From an uncultured Collinsella sp. (GTDB taxonomy: Bacteria > Actinomycetota > Coriobacteriia > Coriobacteriales > Coriobacteriaceae), in NCBI GenBank assembly GCA_958412345.1, contig CATYSO010000009.1, forward strand, positions 1-64,000: a DNA stretch of 64,000 bases, read 5' to 3'. The notes beneath the pieces are model-generated. The model was not told where the DNA came from and searched no databases. It saw nothing but the letters and a program-made list of their open reading frames with translations. The position numbers and the translations under genes were made by a program. Of this stretch, positions 18,617 to 26,047 are shown one piece after another. Every line of letters begins with the position of its first letter. Position 1 is the first letter of the stretch.

Positions 18617-20338
18617 ATGACCCGAGCAATGTATATGTCTAAGCTGTATGCTCCGACGCTCAAAGAGGATCCGGCCGACGCCGAGCTTGCGAGCCATCGT
18701 CTGCTGCTTCGCGCCGGCATGATCCGCAAGGAGGCCGCCGGCCTGTATTCTTATCTGCCGCTCGCATGGCGCTCGATTCGCAAGATCGAGAACATCGTGC
18801 GCGACGAGATGGATGCCGCCGGTGCCCAGGAGCTCATGATGCCCATTATGGTCGATGCCGAGCTGTGGCGTGAGTCCGGCCGTATTGATGCCTATGGCAA
18901 GGAACTCGTGCGCTTCGATGACCGTCACGGCCGTGAGTTTGTGCTGGGCCCCACCCACGAGGAGACGGTGACCGCCCTGGTGCGCAATGAACTGCGCTCT
19001 TATAAGCAGCTGCCCGTCAACCTCTACCACATCCAGGATAAGTTCCGCGACGAGTTCCGCCCCCGCTTTGGTCTGATGCGCGGTCGCGAGTTCATCATGA
19101 AGGACGCCTACAGCTTCTCCGCCACGCAGGAGAGCCTGCAGGAGGAGTACGACAAGATGAAGCAGGCCTACGCCAACATCTGCGAGCGCTGCTATATCAA
19201 GGCCCTGCCCGTCGTTGCCGACTCCGGTGAGATCGGTGGCGATACCTCCGTCGAGTACATGGCTTTGGCCGACGCCGGTGAGGCTTCCCTCGTCTACTGC
19301 GACGATTGCGGCTTCGCTGCCGACGATGAGGCCGCAAGCACCAAGGTCGTTGTGACCGAGGGTCCTGGCGACGGTACGCTTACCAAGGTCGAGACTCCGG
19401 GCATGGGCACCATTGAGGCCGTCGCCAAGTTCTTCGGTTTCCCCGAGAACGGTACGCGAAAGTCGCTGGCGCTCATCGACGCCGAGGGCAAGCCGGTCGT
19501 GGCCATTGTCCCGGGCGACCACGAGCTCAATGACTGCAAGGCCGAGCATGTCTTTGGCAAGGGCTATCGCATGATGACCGACGAGGAGCTCCAGGCGAAC
19601 GGCCTGCACAAGGGCTTTATCGGACCGGTCAACCTGCCCGAGGGCATCCGTCTGGTGTGCGACGAGAGCCTGCGTGAGTCCAAGCAGTGGGCCTGCGGCG
19701 CCAACGAGGTTGACTATCACTTTACCGGTGCCTGCCCCGAGCGCGACTTTACCGTCGACGAGTGGGCCGACCTGGTCACCGTCGTGGCCGGCGATCCTTG
19801 CCCGCACTGCGGAAAGCCCCTCTCCGCTGCCCGCGGCATCGAGGTCTCCCAGGTCTTCCAGCTGGGCACCAAGTATTCCGAGGCCATGGGTGCCACCTTT
19901 ATGGATGAGGACGGTAAGGAGAAGCCACTCATCATGGGTTGCTACGGCGTGGGCGTGTCCCGCTCGCTCGCTGCCGTCGTGGAGCAGCACAACGACGAGC
20001 ACGGCATCGTCTGGCCGGTCTCCGTTGCCCCGTACGAGGTCGCGGTGATTCCGCTTGATCCCAAGAAGGAAGAGTGCGCTACCGTCTGCGAGCAGATTGT
20101 TGATGGCCTGTGTGCCGAGGGTATCGAGGTCGTCGTCGACGATCGCGATGAGCGTCCTGGCTTTAAGTTTGCCGATAACGACCTCATGGGCTTCCCGTAT
20201 CAGGTGGTGCTCGGCAAGCGTGGCCTTAAGAATGGCACCGTTGAGCTCAAGGACCGTGCCACGGGCGAGCGTGAGGACGTGGCGATCGACGAGGTCGTCG
20301 CCAAGGTTGCCGAGCTTGTTAAGGCGGCTCGCCGTTAA
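18617..20338 (+). CDS. proS: Prolyl-tRNA synthetase, bacterial type with editing insert
   Basis: Charges tRNA-Pro. The 573-residue length and the YbaK-like editing domain between class II motifs 2 and 3 (about 220-400) mark it as the bacterial ProS type. Motif 2 is seen at FRDEFRPRFGLMRGREF and motif 3 near GCYGVGVSRSLAAV. The C-terminal anticodon domain ends VVAKVAELVKAARR. ATG starts directly after the ispG stop. It is the last gene of the eight-gene run. Confidence 0.97.
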   Translation: MTRAMYMSKLYAPTLKEDPADAELASHRLLLRAGMIRKEAAGLYSYLPLAWRSIRKIENIVRDEMDAAGAQELMMPIMVDAELWRESGRIDAYGKELVRFDDRHGREFVLGPTHEETVTALVRNELRSYKQLPVNLYHIQDKFRDEFRPRFGLMRGREFIMKDAYSFSATQESLQEEYDKMKQAYANICERCYIKALPVVADSGEIGGDTSVEYMALADAGEASLVYCDDCGFAADDEAASTKVVVTEGPGDGTLTKVETPGMGTIEAVAKFFGFPENGTRKSLALIDAEGKPVVAIVPGDHELNDCKAEHVFGKGYRMMTDEELQANGLHKGFIGPVNLPEGIRLVCDESLRESKQWACGANEVDYHFTGACPERDFTVDEWADLVTVVAGDPCPHCGKPLSAARGIEVSQVFQLGTKYSEAMGATFMDEDGKEKPLIMGCYGVGVSRSLAAVVEQHNDEHGIVWPVSVAPYEVAVIPLDPKKEECATVCEQIVDGLCAEGIEVVVDDRDERPGFKFADNDLMGFPYQVVLGKRGLKNGTVELKDRATGEREDVAIDEVVAKVAELVKAARR

Positions 20339-20368
20339 TCGACGATTTCGCTTGTAGTTTGATATACG

Positions 20369-20417
20369 GGACGGCCCCGCATTTCTCCAGATTGGGGAGA
20401 TGTGGGGCCGTCCTTTT
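20369..20417 (+). terminator. proS operon terminator
   Basis: A long stem, GGACGGCCCC with GGGGCCGTCC plus an extension toward the loop, is followed by TTTT. It ends the pyrH-proS run. Confidence 0.92.
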
Positions 20418-20445
20418 ATCTTGTAGCATCCTCGATATCTAAAAG

Positions 20446-20480
20446 AAAACCCCACAGCCCATATGAGCTGCGGGGTTTTC
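20446..20480. terminator. Bidirectional terminator between converging genes
   Basis: AAAACCCC (20446-20453) pairs with GGGGTTTT (20472-20479), and CAGC with GCTG inside. A-runs on the left and T-runs on the right make it work on both strands. On the minus strand it ends the adhE/kinase-like unit; on the plus strand it backs up the proS terminator. Confidence 0.88.
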
Positions 20481-20515
20481 CTTGTGCCTCCGATGCGAAA
20501 TAAATCGCTCAGATA

Positions 20516-21280
20516 TTACTGATAATCGACGACGTCGATCCAGTTCTTCAGGAACTCATCGTTCACGTTGCGCTTACGAGCGAGCTCGGAAGCGGCGACG
20601 ATGCTCGTCCACTGACGCACGACCTGCATGGGCATGTCGGCGCGGTCGCAGTAGAGCTCCAGGTAGGCCTCGGCCTGGTCCTTGCTGTTGAGAGCAAAGA
20701 GCAGGTAGGTGGTGGCAACGTCGGCAGCAGGGGAGCCCTGGGTGGCGTGTGCCCAGTCGCACACATAGAGCTGGCCGTCGTCGCCGACGATGACGTTGGA
20801 GGGGTTGAAGTCGCCGTGGCAGACCTTGAACTCCTTGGTCATGCCGTCCAGACGCTCCTGAAGGTTGTAGCGCGTGGTGGCATTGAGCTGATCAAGGCTG
20901 TCGATCATGCGGGCGAACTTGTCGCGCTGACGGTTGAGCAGCGGGGAGGTGTAGCCGTGGATCTCGATCTGGAGGTCGACGAACATCTCGAGGTACTCAC
21001 CAAAGCGCTGGGGCTCGGCAGTCATCTTCTCGGCAAGGGTGGTGCCCGGAACCTTCTCGGTCACGAGCGCCCAGCCGTTGGCGTTCTCGAGCTGGGAAAC
21101 CTCGAGCGCCTTGGGGCTGCGGATGCCGCACTCATTGATGCGGGCAAGATTCAAAGCCTCGTTGAACACGTCGGAGACAGGCTTGGTCTCGTTAAAGACC
21201 TTGACGATCTTGTCGCCCAGGTCGTAAACGACCTTGTTGCCACGGCGGACGAGCTCGGTCTTGGAATCGGGTAGCAGCAT
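20516..21280 (-). CDS. Aminoglycoside phosphotransferase-fold kinase (choline-kinase-like)
   Basis: A 254-residue cytosolic protein of the APH/choline kinase fold. It shows the Brenner-type catalytic loop CHGDFNPSNV and the metal-binding Asp in YVCDWAHATQG, with a glycine-poor N-lobe (KVVYDLGDKIVKVF) and VTEKVPGTTL as hinge. The substrate cannot be told from sequence. Similar proteins act on sugars, choline or small alcohols, and few are true antibiotic kinases. It lies 88 bp downstream of adhE on the same strand with a hairpin between, so it is probably co-transcribed with adhE. Resistance is not implied. Confidence 0.82.
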   Translation of the reverse strand: MLLPDSKTELVRRGNKVVYDLGDKIVKVFNETKPVSDVFNEALNLARINECGIRSPKALEVSQLENANGWALVTEKVPGTTLAEKMTAEPQRFGEYLEMFVDLQIEIHGYTSPLLNRQRDKFARMIDSLDQLNATTRYNLQERLDGMTKEFKVCHGDFNPSNVIVGDDGQLYVCDWAHATQGSPAADVATTYLLFALNSKDQAEAYLELYCDRADMPMQVVRQWTSIVAASELARKRNVNDEFLKNWIDVVDYQ

Positions 21281-21312
21281 GGTTGCATCCTTTCAACGAT
21301 GCGATAGAAGCG

Positions 21313-21351
21313 ACGGCGGGGGTGTGTGAAACACCCGTGCACCCCCGCCGT
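21313..21351 (-). terminator. Strong hairpin between adhE and the kinase-like gene
   Basis: A perfect 12-bp GC-rich stem (21313-21324 with 21340-21351) encloses a 15-nt loop. On the minus strand it follows adhE by 18 nt but has no proper U-run. It may be a partial terminator or an mRNA 3'-end stabiliser that sets a higher adhE level relative to the downstream gene. Confidence 0.5.
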
Positions 21352-21368
21352 TAAAAACCGTGCTAAAA

Positions 21369-24017
21369 CTAGCAGACGGCGTAGTCCTGAGGCTCGCGGC
21401 CGTAGTAGGCGTCCAGGTAGAGCTCCTTGATCTCGCTCATGAGCGGGTAGCGCGGGTTGGCGCCGGTGCACTGGTCGTTGAATGCCTGCTCGGTCATCTC
21501 GTCGAGGGTATCGAGGAAGTACTGCTCGTCAACACCGTAGTCGGCGATGGTCTTCTTGACGCCGATGAAGTCCTTGAGCTCCTCGAGCTTCGTGATGAAG
21601 TTCTCGAAGACCTCCTTGTCGTCCTTGCCCTCGATGCCGCAGTACTTGGCCATCTCGGCGTAGTTGTGCAGCGCGTTGGGGTAAGGATACTGGGAGAAGG
21701 TACCCATCTTGACGGGAGCCTCGGCGGCGTTGTAGCGCATGACGCGGGTCAGGATGACAGCGTTGGCGAGGCCGTGGGGCAGGTGATGGAAGGCGCCGAG
21801 CTTGTGAGCCATGGAGTGGTTGAGGCCCAGGAAGGCGTTGGCGAAGGCCATACCGGCCATGCAAGAGGCGTTGTGCATCTCCTCGCGGGCATGCGGGTCC
21901 TTGGCGCCGTTCGTGAAGCTGGAGGGCAGGTTCTCGAAGACGAGCTTAGCAGCGCGCTCGGAGAGGCCCTTGGTGTAGTCGGAAGCCATGATGGAGACGT
22001 AGGACTCGATGGCGTGGGTCATGACGTCGATGCCGGAGGCAGCGGTTAGGCCGCGCGGGGCGGTCATGCAGTTGTCGGCGTCGACGATAGCCATGTTGGG
22101 GAGCAGCGCGTAGTCGGCGAGCGGCCACTTGATGCCGGTCTCCTTGTCGGTGATGATGGCGAACGGCGTGCACTCGGAGCCGGTACCCGAAGAGGTCGGG
22201 ACGGCGACGAAGTAGGCCTTCTTGCCCATCTCGGGGAAGGTGAAGATACGCTTGCGGATGTCCATGAAGTCCATGGCCATGTCCTCAAACTTGCACTCGG
22301 GGTGCTCGTACATCATCCACATGATCTTGCCGGCGTCCATAGCGGAGCCACCGCCGACGGCGATGATCACGTCAGGCTCAAAGAGAGCCATCTGCTTGGC
22401 GCCGCGACGTGCGCACTGCAGCGACGGATCGGGCTCGACGTCGTAGAAGCAGTCGTGGGCGATGCCCATCTCGTCGAGCTTGGCCTCGATGGCGCGGGTG
22501 TTGCCATTCTTGAAGAGGAACTGGTCGGTGACGATGAAGGCGCGCTTCTTGCCCATGACGGTACCGAGCTCGTCGAGGGCGACGGGCGTGGAACCCTTCT
22601 TGAAGTAGACCTTCTCGGGAGCGCGGAACCACAGCATGTTCTCACGGCGCTCGGCCACAGTCTTAACGTTGATCAAGTGCTTCACCCCAACGTTCTCGGA
22701 GACGGAGTTGCCGCCCCAGGAGCCGCAGCCCAGGGTCAGAGACGGCTTCATGCCAAAGTTGTACAGGTCACCGATGCCGCCGTGCGAGGACGGGGTGTTG
22801 ATGACGATACGGCAGGCCTTCATGACGTGCTCGAACAGACTGATCTTCTCGGCCTGGGCGGGGTGCACGTACAGAGAGGCGGTGTGGCCCGGGCCACCGG
22901 CGAGCACCAGGTGCTCGGCCTTGTCGACTGCCTCCTGGAAGTCCTTGGCGTGGTACATGGCCAGGACCGGGGAGAGCTTCTCGTGGGAGAACTCCTCCTT
23001 GGCGGGGTCGGTGGAGGTGACCTCGGCGATCAGGATCTTGGTCTTGGCGGGAACCTCGATGCCTGCGAGCTCGGCGATCTTGGCGGCAGCCATGCCGGGG
23101 ATGCGGTGGTCGAGAGCGCCGTTCTTGAACATGGCGGCACGCAGAGCCTCCATCTCGGCACCCTGCTTGACGAAGTAGCAGCCGCGCTTCTGGAACTCGG
23201 CCTTAACCTGGTCATAGATGGTGTCGATGACGGTCACGGACTGCTCGGAAGCGCAGATCATGCCGTTGTCGAAGGTCTTGGAGTGGATGATGGAGTTGAC
23301 GGCGAGCAGCACGTCGGCGGTGTCGTCGATGACGACCGGGGTGTTACCGGCGCCAACGCCCAGGGCGGGCTTGCCCGAGGAGTAGGCGGCCTTGACCATG
23401 CCCGGGCCACCGGTGGCGAGGATGATGTCGACGTCGCGCATGACCATGTTGGTCAGCTCGATGGAGGGGACATCGACCCAGCCGATGATGCCCTCGGGGG
23501 CACCGGCCTTGACGGCGGCGTCAAGCACGAGCTTAGCGGCGGCGATGGTGCACTTGGCGGCAGCCGGGTGCGGGGAGATGATGATGCCGTTGCGGGTCTT
23601 CAGGCTGATCAGCGTCTTGAAGATCGCAGTGGAGGTGGGGTTGGTCGTCGGGATGACGGCGCCCACGATGCCGATGGGCTCGGCGATCTTGGTGATGCCG
23701 TAGGCCTCGTCGCGCTCCAGGACACCACAGGTCTTGGTGTTCTTGTAAGCGTTGTAGATGTACTCTGCGGCGTAGTGGTTCTTGATGACCTTGTCCTCAA
23801 GAACGCCGCGGCCGGTCTCCTCGATGGCCATCTTCGCCAACGGGATACGAGCCTTGTTGGCGGCCATGGCGGCCTCATAGAAGATCTTGTCGACCTGCTC
23901 CTGCGTGTACGTAGCAAAAAGCGCCTGGGCCTCTCGCATCTGAGCGAGCTTAGCCTCAAGCGCCTCTACGTTGTCCACAATTGCGGGAGTAGTGTTTTCC
24001 GGTGACTTTTTCACCAT
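21369..24017 (-). CDS. adhE: Bifunctional acetaldehyde-CoA/alcohol dehydrogenase
   Basis: Converts acetyl-CoA to acetaldehyde to ethanol with two NADH, the main NAD+ regeneration route in many fermenters. The family forms cytosolic spirosome filaments. The 882-residue product has an N-terminal ALDH domain (catalytic Cys255 in MICASEQSV, plus VGAGNTPVV) and a C-terminal iron-dependent ADH domain (GGGSAMDAGK, FANAFLGLNHSMAHKLG, HLPHGLANAV with metal-binding His). Length is standard. The start has CAAGGAGAC upstream. It has its own extended -10 promoter and an upstream 12-bp inverted repeat. A transcription unit on the strand opposite to the neighbouring plus-strand operons suggests independent control. 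Confidence 0.97.
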   Translation of the reverse strand: MVKKSPENTTPAIVDNVEALEAKLAQMREAQALFATYTQEQVDKIFYEAAMAANKARIPLAKMAIEETGRGVLEDKVIKNHYAAEYIYNAYKNTKTCGVLERDEAYGITKIAEPIGIVGAVIPTTNPTSTAIFKTLISLKTRNGIIISPHPAAAKCTIAAAKLVLDAAVKAGAPEGIIGWVDVPSIELTNMVMRDVDIILATGGPGMVKAAYSSGKPALGVGAGNTPVVIDDTADVLLAVNSIIHSKTFDNGMICASEQSVTVIDTIYDQVKAEFQKRGCYFVKQGAEMEALRAAMFKNGALDHRIPGMAAAKIAELAGIEVPAKTKILIAEVTSTDPAKEEFSHEKLSPVLAMYHAKDFQEAVDKAEHLVLAGGPGHTASLYVHPAQAEKISLFEHVMKACRIVINTPSSHGGIGDLYNFGMKPSLTLGCGSWGGNSVSENVGVKHLINVKTVAERRENMLWFRAPEKVYFKKGSTPVALDELGTVMGKKRAFIVTDQFLFKNGNTRAIEAKLDEMGIAHDCFYDVEPDPSLQCARRGAKQMALFEPDVIIAVGGGSAMDAGKIMWMMYEHPECKFEDMAMDFMDIRKRIFTFPEMGKKAYFVAVPTSSGTGSECTPFAIITDKETGIKWPLADYALLPNMAIVDADNCMTAPRGLTAASGIDVMTHAIESYVSIMASDYTKGLSERAAKLVFENLPSSFTNGAKDPHAREEMHNASCMAGMAFANAFLGLNHSMAHKLGAFHHLPHGLANAVILTRVMRYNAAEAPVKMGTFSQYPYPNALHNYAEMAKYCGIEGKDDKEVFENFITKLEELKDFIGVKKTIADYGVDEQYFLDTLDEMTEQAFNDQCTGANPRYPLMSEIKELYLDAYYGREPQDYAVC

Positions 24018-24057
24018 TTGTGTCTCCTTGCGATCGGAGATTTACCCTACGCCTTGC

Positions 24058-24066
24058 ATGATAGCA
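24058..24066 (-). promoter_or_regulatory. adhE extended -10 promoter
   Basis: On the minus strand TGCTATCAT gives an extended -10 element (TG-n-TATCAT), 41 bp before the adhE ATG. No clear -35 hexamer is present, as expected for extended -10 promoters. Confidence 0.6.
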
Positions 24067-24109
24067 AGAAATTATTCGGCGAACGGTCAGATTCCTCTAA
24101 AAGGCACAC

Positions 24110-24139
24110 TAAAACGCTTCAATAAACTGAAGCGTTTTA
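24110..24139. promoter_or_regulatory. Inverted repeat operator upstream of adhE
   Basis: Arm TAAAACGCTTCA (24110-24121) is perfectly complemented by 24128-24139 across a 6-nt spacer. It lies about 45-75 bp upstream of the adhE -10 box, a position fitting an activator or a looping repressor. The core CG within each arm recalls LacI-family half-sites. It does not match the Rex consensus. Confidence 0.5.
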
Positions 24140-24208
24140 ACCATTTAACTAAAAGCCGAACGTCTTCTCCGGGCGAATTCCTAGTTTCCCCATGGCTATG
24201 GTGTGGAG

Positions 24209-24230
24209 TTTGTTCATTGTTTGTTCATTA
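24209..24230 (+). repeat. Tandem 11-bp repeat TTTGTTCATTR
   Basis: TTTGTTCATTG (24209-24219) is followed directly by TTTGTTCATTA (24220-24230). The 8-mer TTTGTTCA differs by one base from TTTGGTCA of the competence-gene repeats, and the period is the same 11 bp. It immediately precedes the first RAYT-associated repeat unit. Confidence 0.45.
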
Positions 24231-24281
24231 CACTCATTGGGGACAGACTTATATGTGTGCTTTCACTCATTTGGGACAGAC
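24231..24281 (-). repeat. Left REP-like array, two units
   Basis: Two 18-bp cores 33 bp apart. The 15-bp spacer between them matches the spacer of the right array (reverse complemented) at 12 of 15 positions, so the whole 33-bp unit is repeated, not only the core. Confidence 0.75.
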
Positions 24282-24411
24282 ATCGATTTGTCATTTTGTC
24301 GTTTTGGGCATGTTTTTGTCGTTCATTGTATATAAATAGGTCACAGGCTCAGCATTTCGCGTTCCTTCTCTCCTTTTAGGTGTTGCCTGTACGGCTTTGA
24401 AAGGAAAGACC

Positions 24412-25188
24412 ATGCCCCGTTGCGCCCGCGAAATTTCGCTCACCGGCTATTACCACGTCTTTGACCGTGGCAACTCCAAACAGATCATTTTTGAAGATGA
24501 CTCTGACCGATATCGTTTCTTATCGGACATCTCGGACAGGTTTGCTTGCCATGACGTGGCGGTGTTGGCCTGGTGCCTTATGGACAACCACTTCCATTTG
24601 ATGGTTGATGACCCATTTGACAACCTTTCAAAGGCAATGCAGTGCGCGCTGACGGCCTATGCCAAGTATTTCAATGGGAAAACCGGAAGAACGGGCCACC
24701 TGTTTGATAATCGCTATTCGCGGGTCGCGGTCGAGTCGGACACGCAGGCGGTGCAGTTGCTCGATTATATCCATCTCAATCCCGTGAAAGGTGCGCTCGA
24801 CTCGCTTGATGCCTACCGCTAGTCAAGCTACAAGGCATACCAGCTGGGATACGATCCCTTTGATATCTGCGATGCGGCCCCCATGCTCGATATTGTCGGG
24901 GGTTCCCGTCGCTATTGCGAGCATCTTAAGGAAGTTGCCGAGCGGATCTGGTCAGTTGAGATTCTTCCGCGTCGACGGATTCCAGACGAGGATGCCCTTA
25001 CCGTCGCACACGAGGCCCTGCCGAGCATTGATCCTGCGCTGCTCAAGGCCCTGCCACGCCCCGAACGCGATGCCTGTCTGCTAAGGCTCAGGTGGGCCCA
25101 TCTCACGGTCAAGCAAATTGCCCGTATCACCGGTATCGGCGCTACAAGCGTAACCAAGGCCACCACAGGCTGGAACGAGGCGGCCTGA
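24412..25188 (+). pseudogene. REP-associated tyrosine transposase (Y1/HUH), interrupted by TAG
   Basis: The reading frame runs 258 residues except for one TAG at 24820-24822 (codon 137). The N-terminal part has ISLTGYYHVFDRGN and the HUH motif NHFHLM (His60, His62), and a candidate Tyr in the YAKYFNGKTGRTGHLF region. After the stop the same frame continues SSYKAYQLGYDPF and ends in a helix-turn-helix (WAHLTVKQIARITGIG). In related proteins the stop position is a Trp (the YxWSSY motif), so a single TGG-to-TAG change explains it. ATG 24412 follows AAAGGAAAG. The two halves would be 136 and ~100 residues if translated separately. Probably inactive unless read through. Confidence 0.88.
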
Positions 25189-25221
25189 GGCAGGGGCCGA
25201 ACCGCTGCCGGCATGCGTTAC

Positions 25222-25305
25222 GTCTGTCCCCAATGCATGAAAACACTCATGTAAGTCTGTCCCCAATGCATGAAAACACTCATGTAAGTCTGTCCCCAAT
25301 GAGTG
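25222..25305 (+). repeat. Right REP-like array, three units
   Basis: Two identical 33-bp units (25222-25254, 25255-25287) and a third 18-bp partial unit (25288-25305), all starting GTCTGTCCCCAATG. The first two then read CATGAAAACACTCATGTAA; the third ends in AGTG, matching the left-end core. No unique spacers lie between units, so this is not CRISPR. Confidence 0.85.
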
Positions 25306-25340
25306 GAAAAAGGCGCCCTCCGTAGTGGAGGACGCCTTTG
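25306..25340 (-). terminator. rpmB terminator (minus strand)
   Basis: On the minus strand AAAGGCGTCCTCC, a short loop and GGAGGGCGCCTTTTT form a strong hairpin with a T5 end. The U-run abuts the last REP-like unit directly, so the module was placed right behind the terminator. Confidence 0.88.
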
Positions 25341-25407
25341 GTAAGTTCTATATGAACGCGAGGTCTTTGACCCGGAGAGTCCGAGGTACTTGTTGGTAAG
25401 ACCTTAT

Positions 25408-25596
25408 TTAGGAGCGCGCAACCTTGCCGGACTTGAGGCAGGTGGAGCAAACGTTCATCTTGCGACGGTGACCATCGACGACGACGTAAACGCGCTGGAT
25501 GTTGGGGCGGAACTTACGGTTGGTGACGCGGTGAGAGTGGCTGATGGAGCGACCGGCAACGGGGTGCTTACCGCAAACTTCGCAAACTTTGGACAT
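25408..25596 (-). CDS. rpmB: 50S ribosomal protein L28
   Basis: L28 is a small protein of the large subunit near the E site. The 62-residue product begins MSKVCEVCGKHPV and has a second pair CSTCLK, giving the four-Cys zinc-binding form. HSHRVTNRKFRPNIQ is the family core. The start is the ATG just after AAGGAGGG (25601-25608), not the upstream in-frame start. It has its own promoter and terminator on the minus strand. Confidence 0.96.
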   Translation of the reverse strand: MSKVCEVCGKHPVAGRSISHSHRVTNRKFRPNIQRVYVVVDGHRRKMNVCSTCLKSGKVARS

Positions 25597-25650
25597 AACT
25601 GACCCTCCTTGGGCGACAAACGAACATGTCGCGTTAACAAACAATCCTGA

Positions 25651-25659
25651 ACTATAGCA
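25651..25659 (-). promoter_or_regulatory. rpmB extended -10 promoter
   Basis: On the minus strand TGCTATAGT gives TG-n-TATAGT, 55 bp before the rpmB ATG. No good -35 is seen. Confidence 0.6.
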
Positions 25660-25887
25660 CAGAAGTCGCTCCCTGTGCGCAATCTACACAGAGATATTCC
25701 TCTTTTGGCGATAGTGCCCACGCTACGGCCCTGGACGTAGATCCGATTTGCGTGCAGCAGAGGGGATTATGCCAGCTCGTGCGTGTGTTTTCAAGCTCGT
25801 CCCACAAATATATATAGGTTTATGGAGCATTGGGCTCCGTTTACGGATTGTTCTGTATTTATGCTCGCAATTAAGCTCGAGGTTGGC

Positions 25888-25893
25888 TACACT
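25888..25893 (+). promoter_or_regulatory. Possible -10 box of the pyr operon
   Basis: TACACT lies about 75 bp upstream of the attenuator hairpin, so the leader would start near 25900. The -35 region (CTCGCA) is poor. Confidence 0.35.
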
Positions 25894-25911
25894 ATCCCTT
25901 GACCATTAAAG

Positions 25912-26008
25912 GGGTACGAGATACCCACATGGAATTACATAGCTGCCAAAGAGCAGCCCTTCCTGTGGGTGTCTGGTCCGCTTTAAGCGGTCGGGCATCT
26001 ATTTTTTT
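25912..26008 (+). promoter_or_regulatory. pyr operon leader with transcription attenuator
   Basis: Three overlapping foldings are visible. A small hairpin GGGTA/TACCC (25912-25926). A longer one pairing ACCCACA (25923-25929) with TGTGGGT (25964-25970), enclosing GCTGC-CAAAGA-GCAGC (25942-25957), whose loop recalls the PyrR-bound CNGNGAGG element. A terminator (25968-26008): GGTGTCTGG pairs with TCGGGCATC, CCGC with GCGG inside, then T7. The terminator shares bases with the second hairpin and so excludes it. PyrR encoded next is the expected UMP-dependent regulator. Confidence 0.72.
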
Positions 26009-26047
26009 GACTGTGTCAGCAGTCAAGACATGTGAGGAAGGAGATCG

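Larger units (their letters stand above)
24018..24411. other. Divergent intergenic region between adhE and the RAYT module
   Basis: No gene is seen. It holds the adhE promoter (24058-24066, minus), a 12-bp-arm inverted repeat (24110-24139), a tandem TTTGTTCATTR repeat (24209-24230) and the two left-end 33-bp-spaced repeats of the RAYT module (24231-24281). Confidence 0.7.
24231..25305 (+). mobile_element. RAYT/REP module: broken transposase between inverted repeat arrays
   Basis: The left end carries the 18-mer CACTCATTGGGGACAGAC (24231-24248) and a one-mismatch copy 33 bp later (24264-24281). The right end carries three units at 25222, 25255 and 25288, again 33 bp apart, in the opposite orientation. 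The last of them (25288-25305) is the exact reverse complement of the first left copy. Between them is a Y1-type transposase gene with a stop codon inside. This is the layout of REP-associated tyrosine transposase (RAYT) loci. Confidence 0.75.
25597..26047. other. Divergent region between rpmB and pyrR
   Basis: Left part: ribosome site and extended -10 promoter of rpmB on the minus strand. Middle (about 25680-25880): AT-rich, with no gene or clear signal. Right part: the pyr promoter candidate and the attenuator leader of the pyrimidine operon. Confidence 0.6.

Noticed and set aside
17540..20455. A 971-codon open frame antisense to ispG and proS
   Set aside because: Same shadow effect; it spans two real genes with clear catalytic motifs and an intergenic overlap, and shows no domain.
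20516..21280. Aminoglycoside resistance gene
   Set aside because: Only the general kinase fold is visible; specific aminoglycoside-binding features cannot be recognised, and the context (adhE) does not suggest resistance.
24018..24110. Rex (NADH-sensing) operator before adhE
   Set aside because: I looked for the TTGTGAA-N4-TTCACAA pattern on both strands near the promoter and saw none.
24883..25188. Independent small gene after the RAYT stop codon
   Set aside because: It is in the same frame as the upstream part and encodes the C-terminal portion of the same protein, so it is the tail of the broken gene.
25222..25305. CRISPR array
   Set aside because: The repeats are contiguous 33-bp units with no unique spacers, have only three copies, and lie in a RAYT context with no cas genes.
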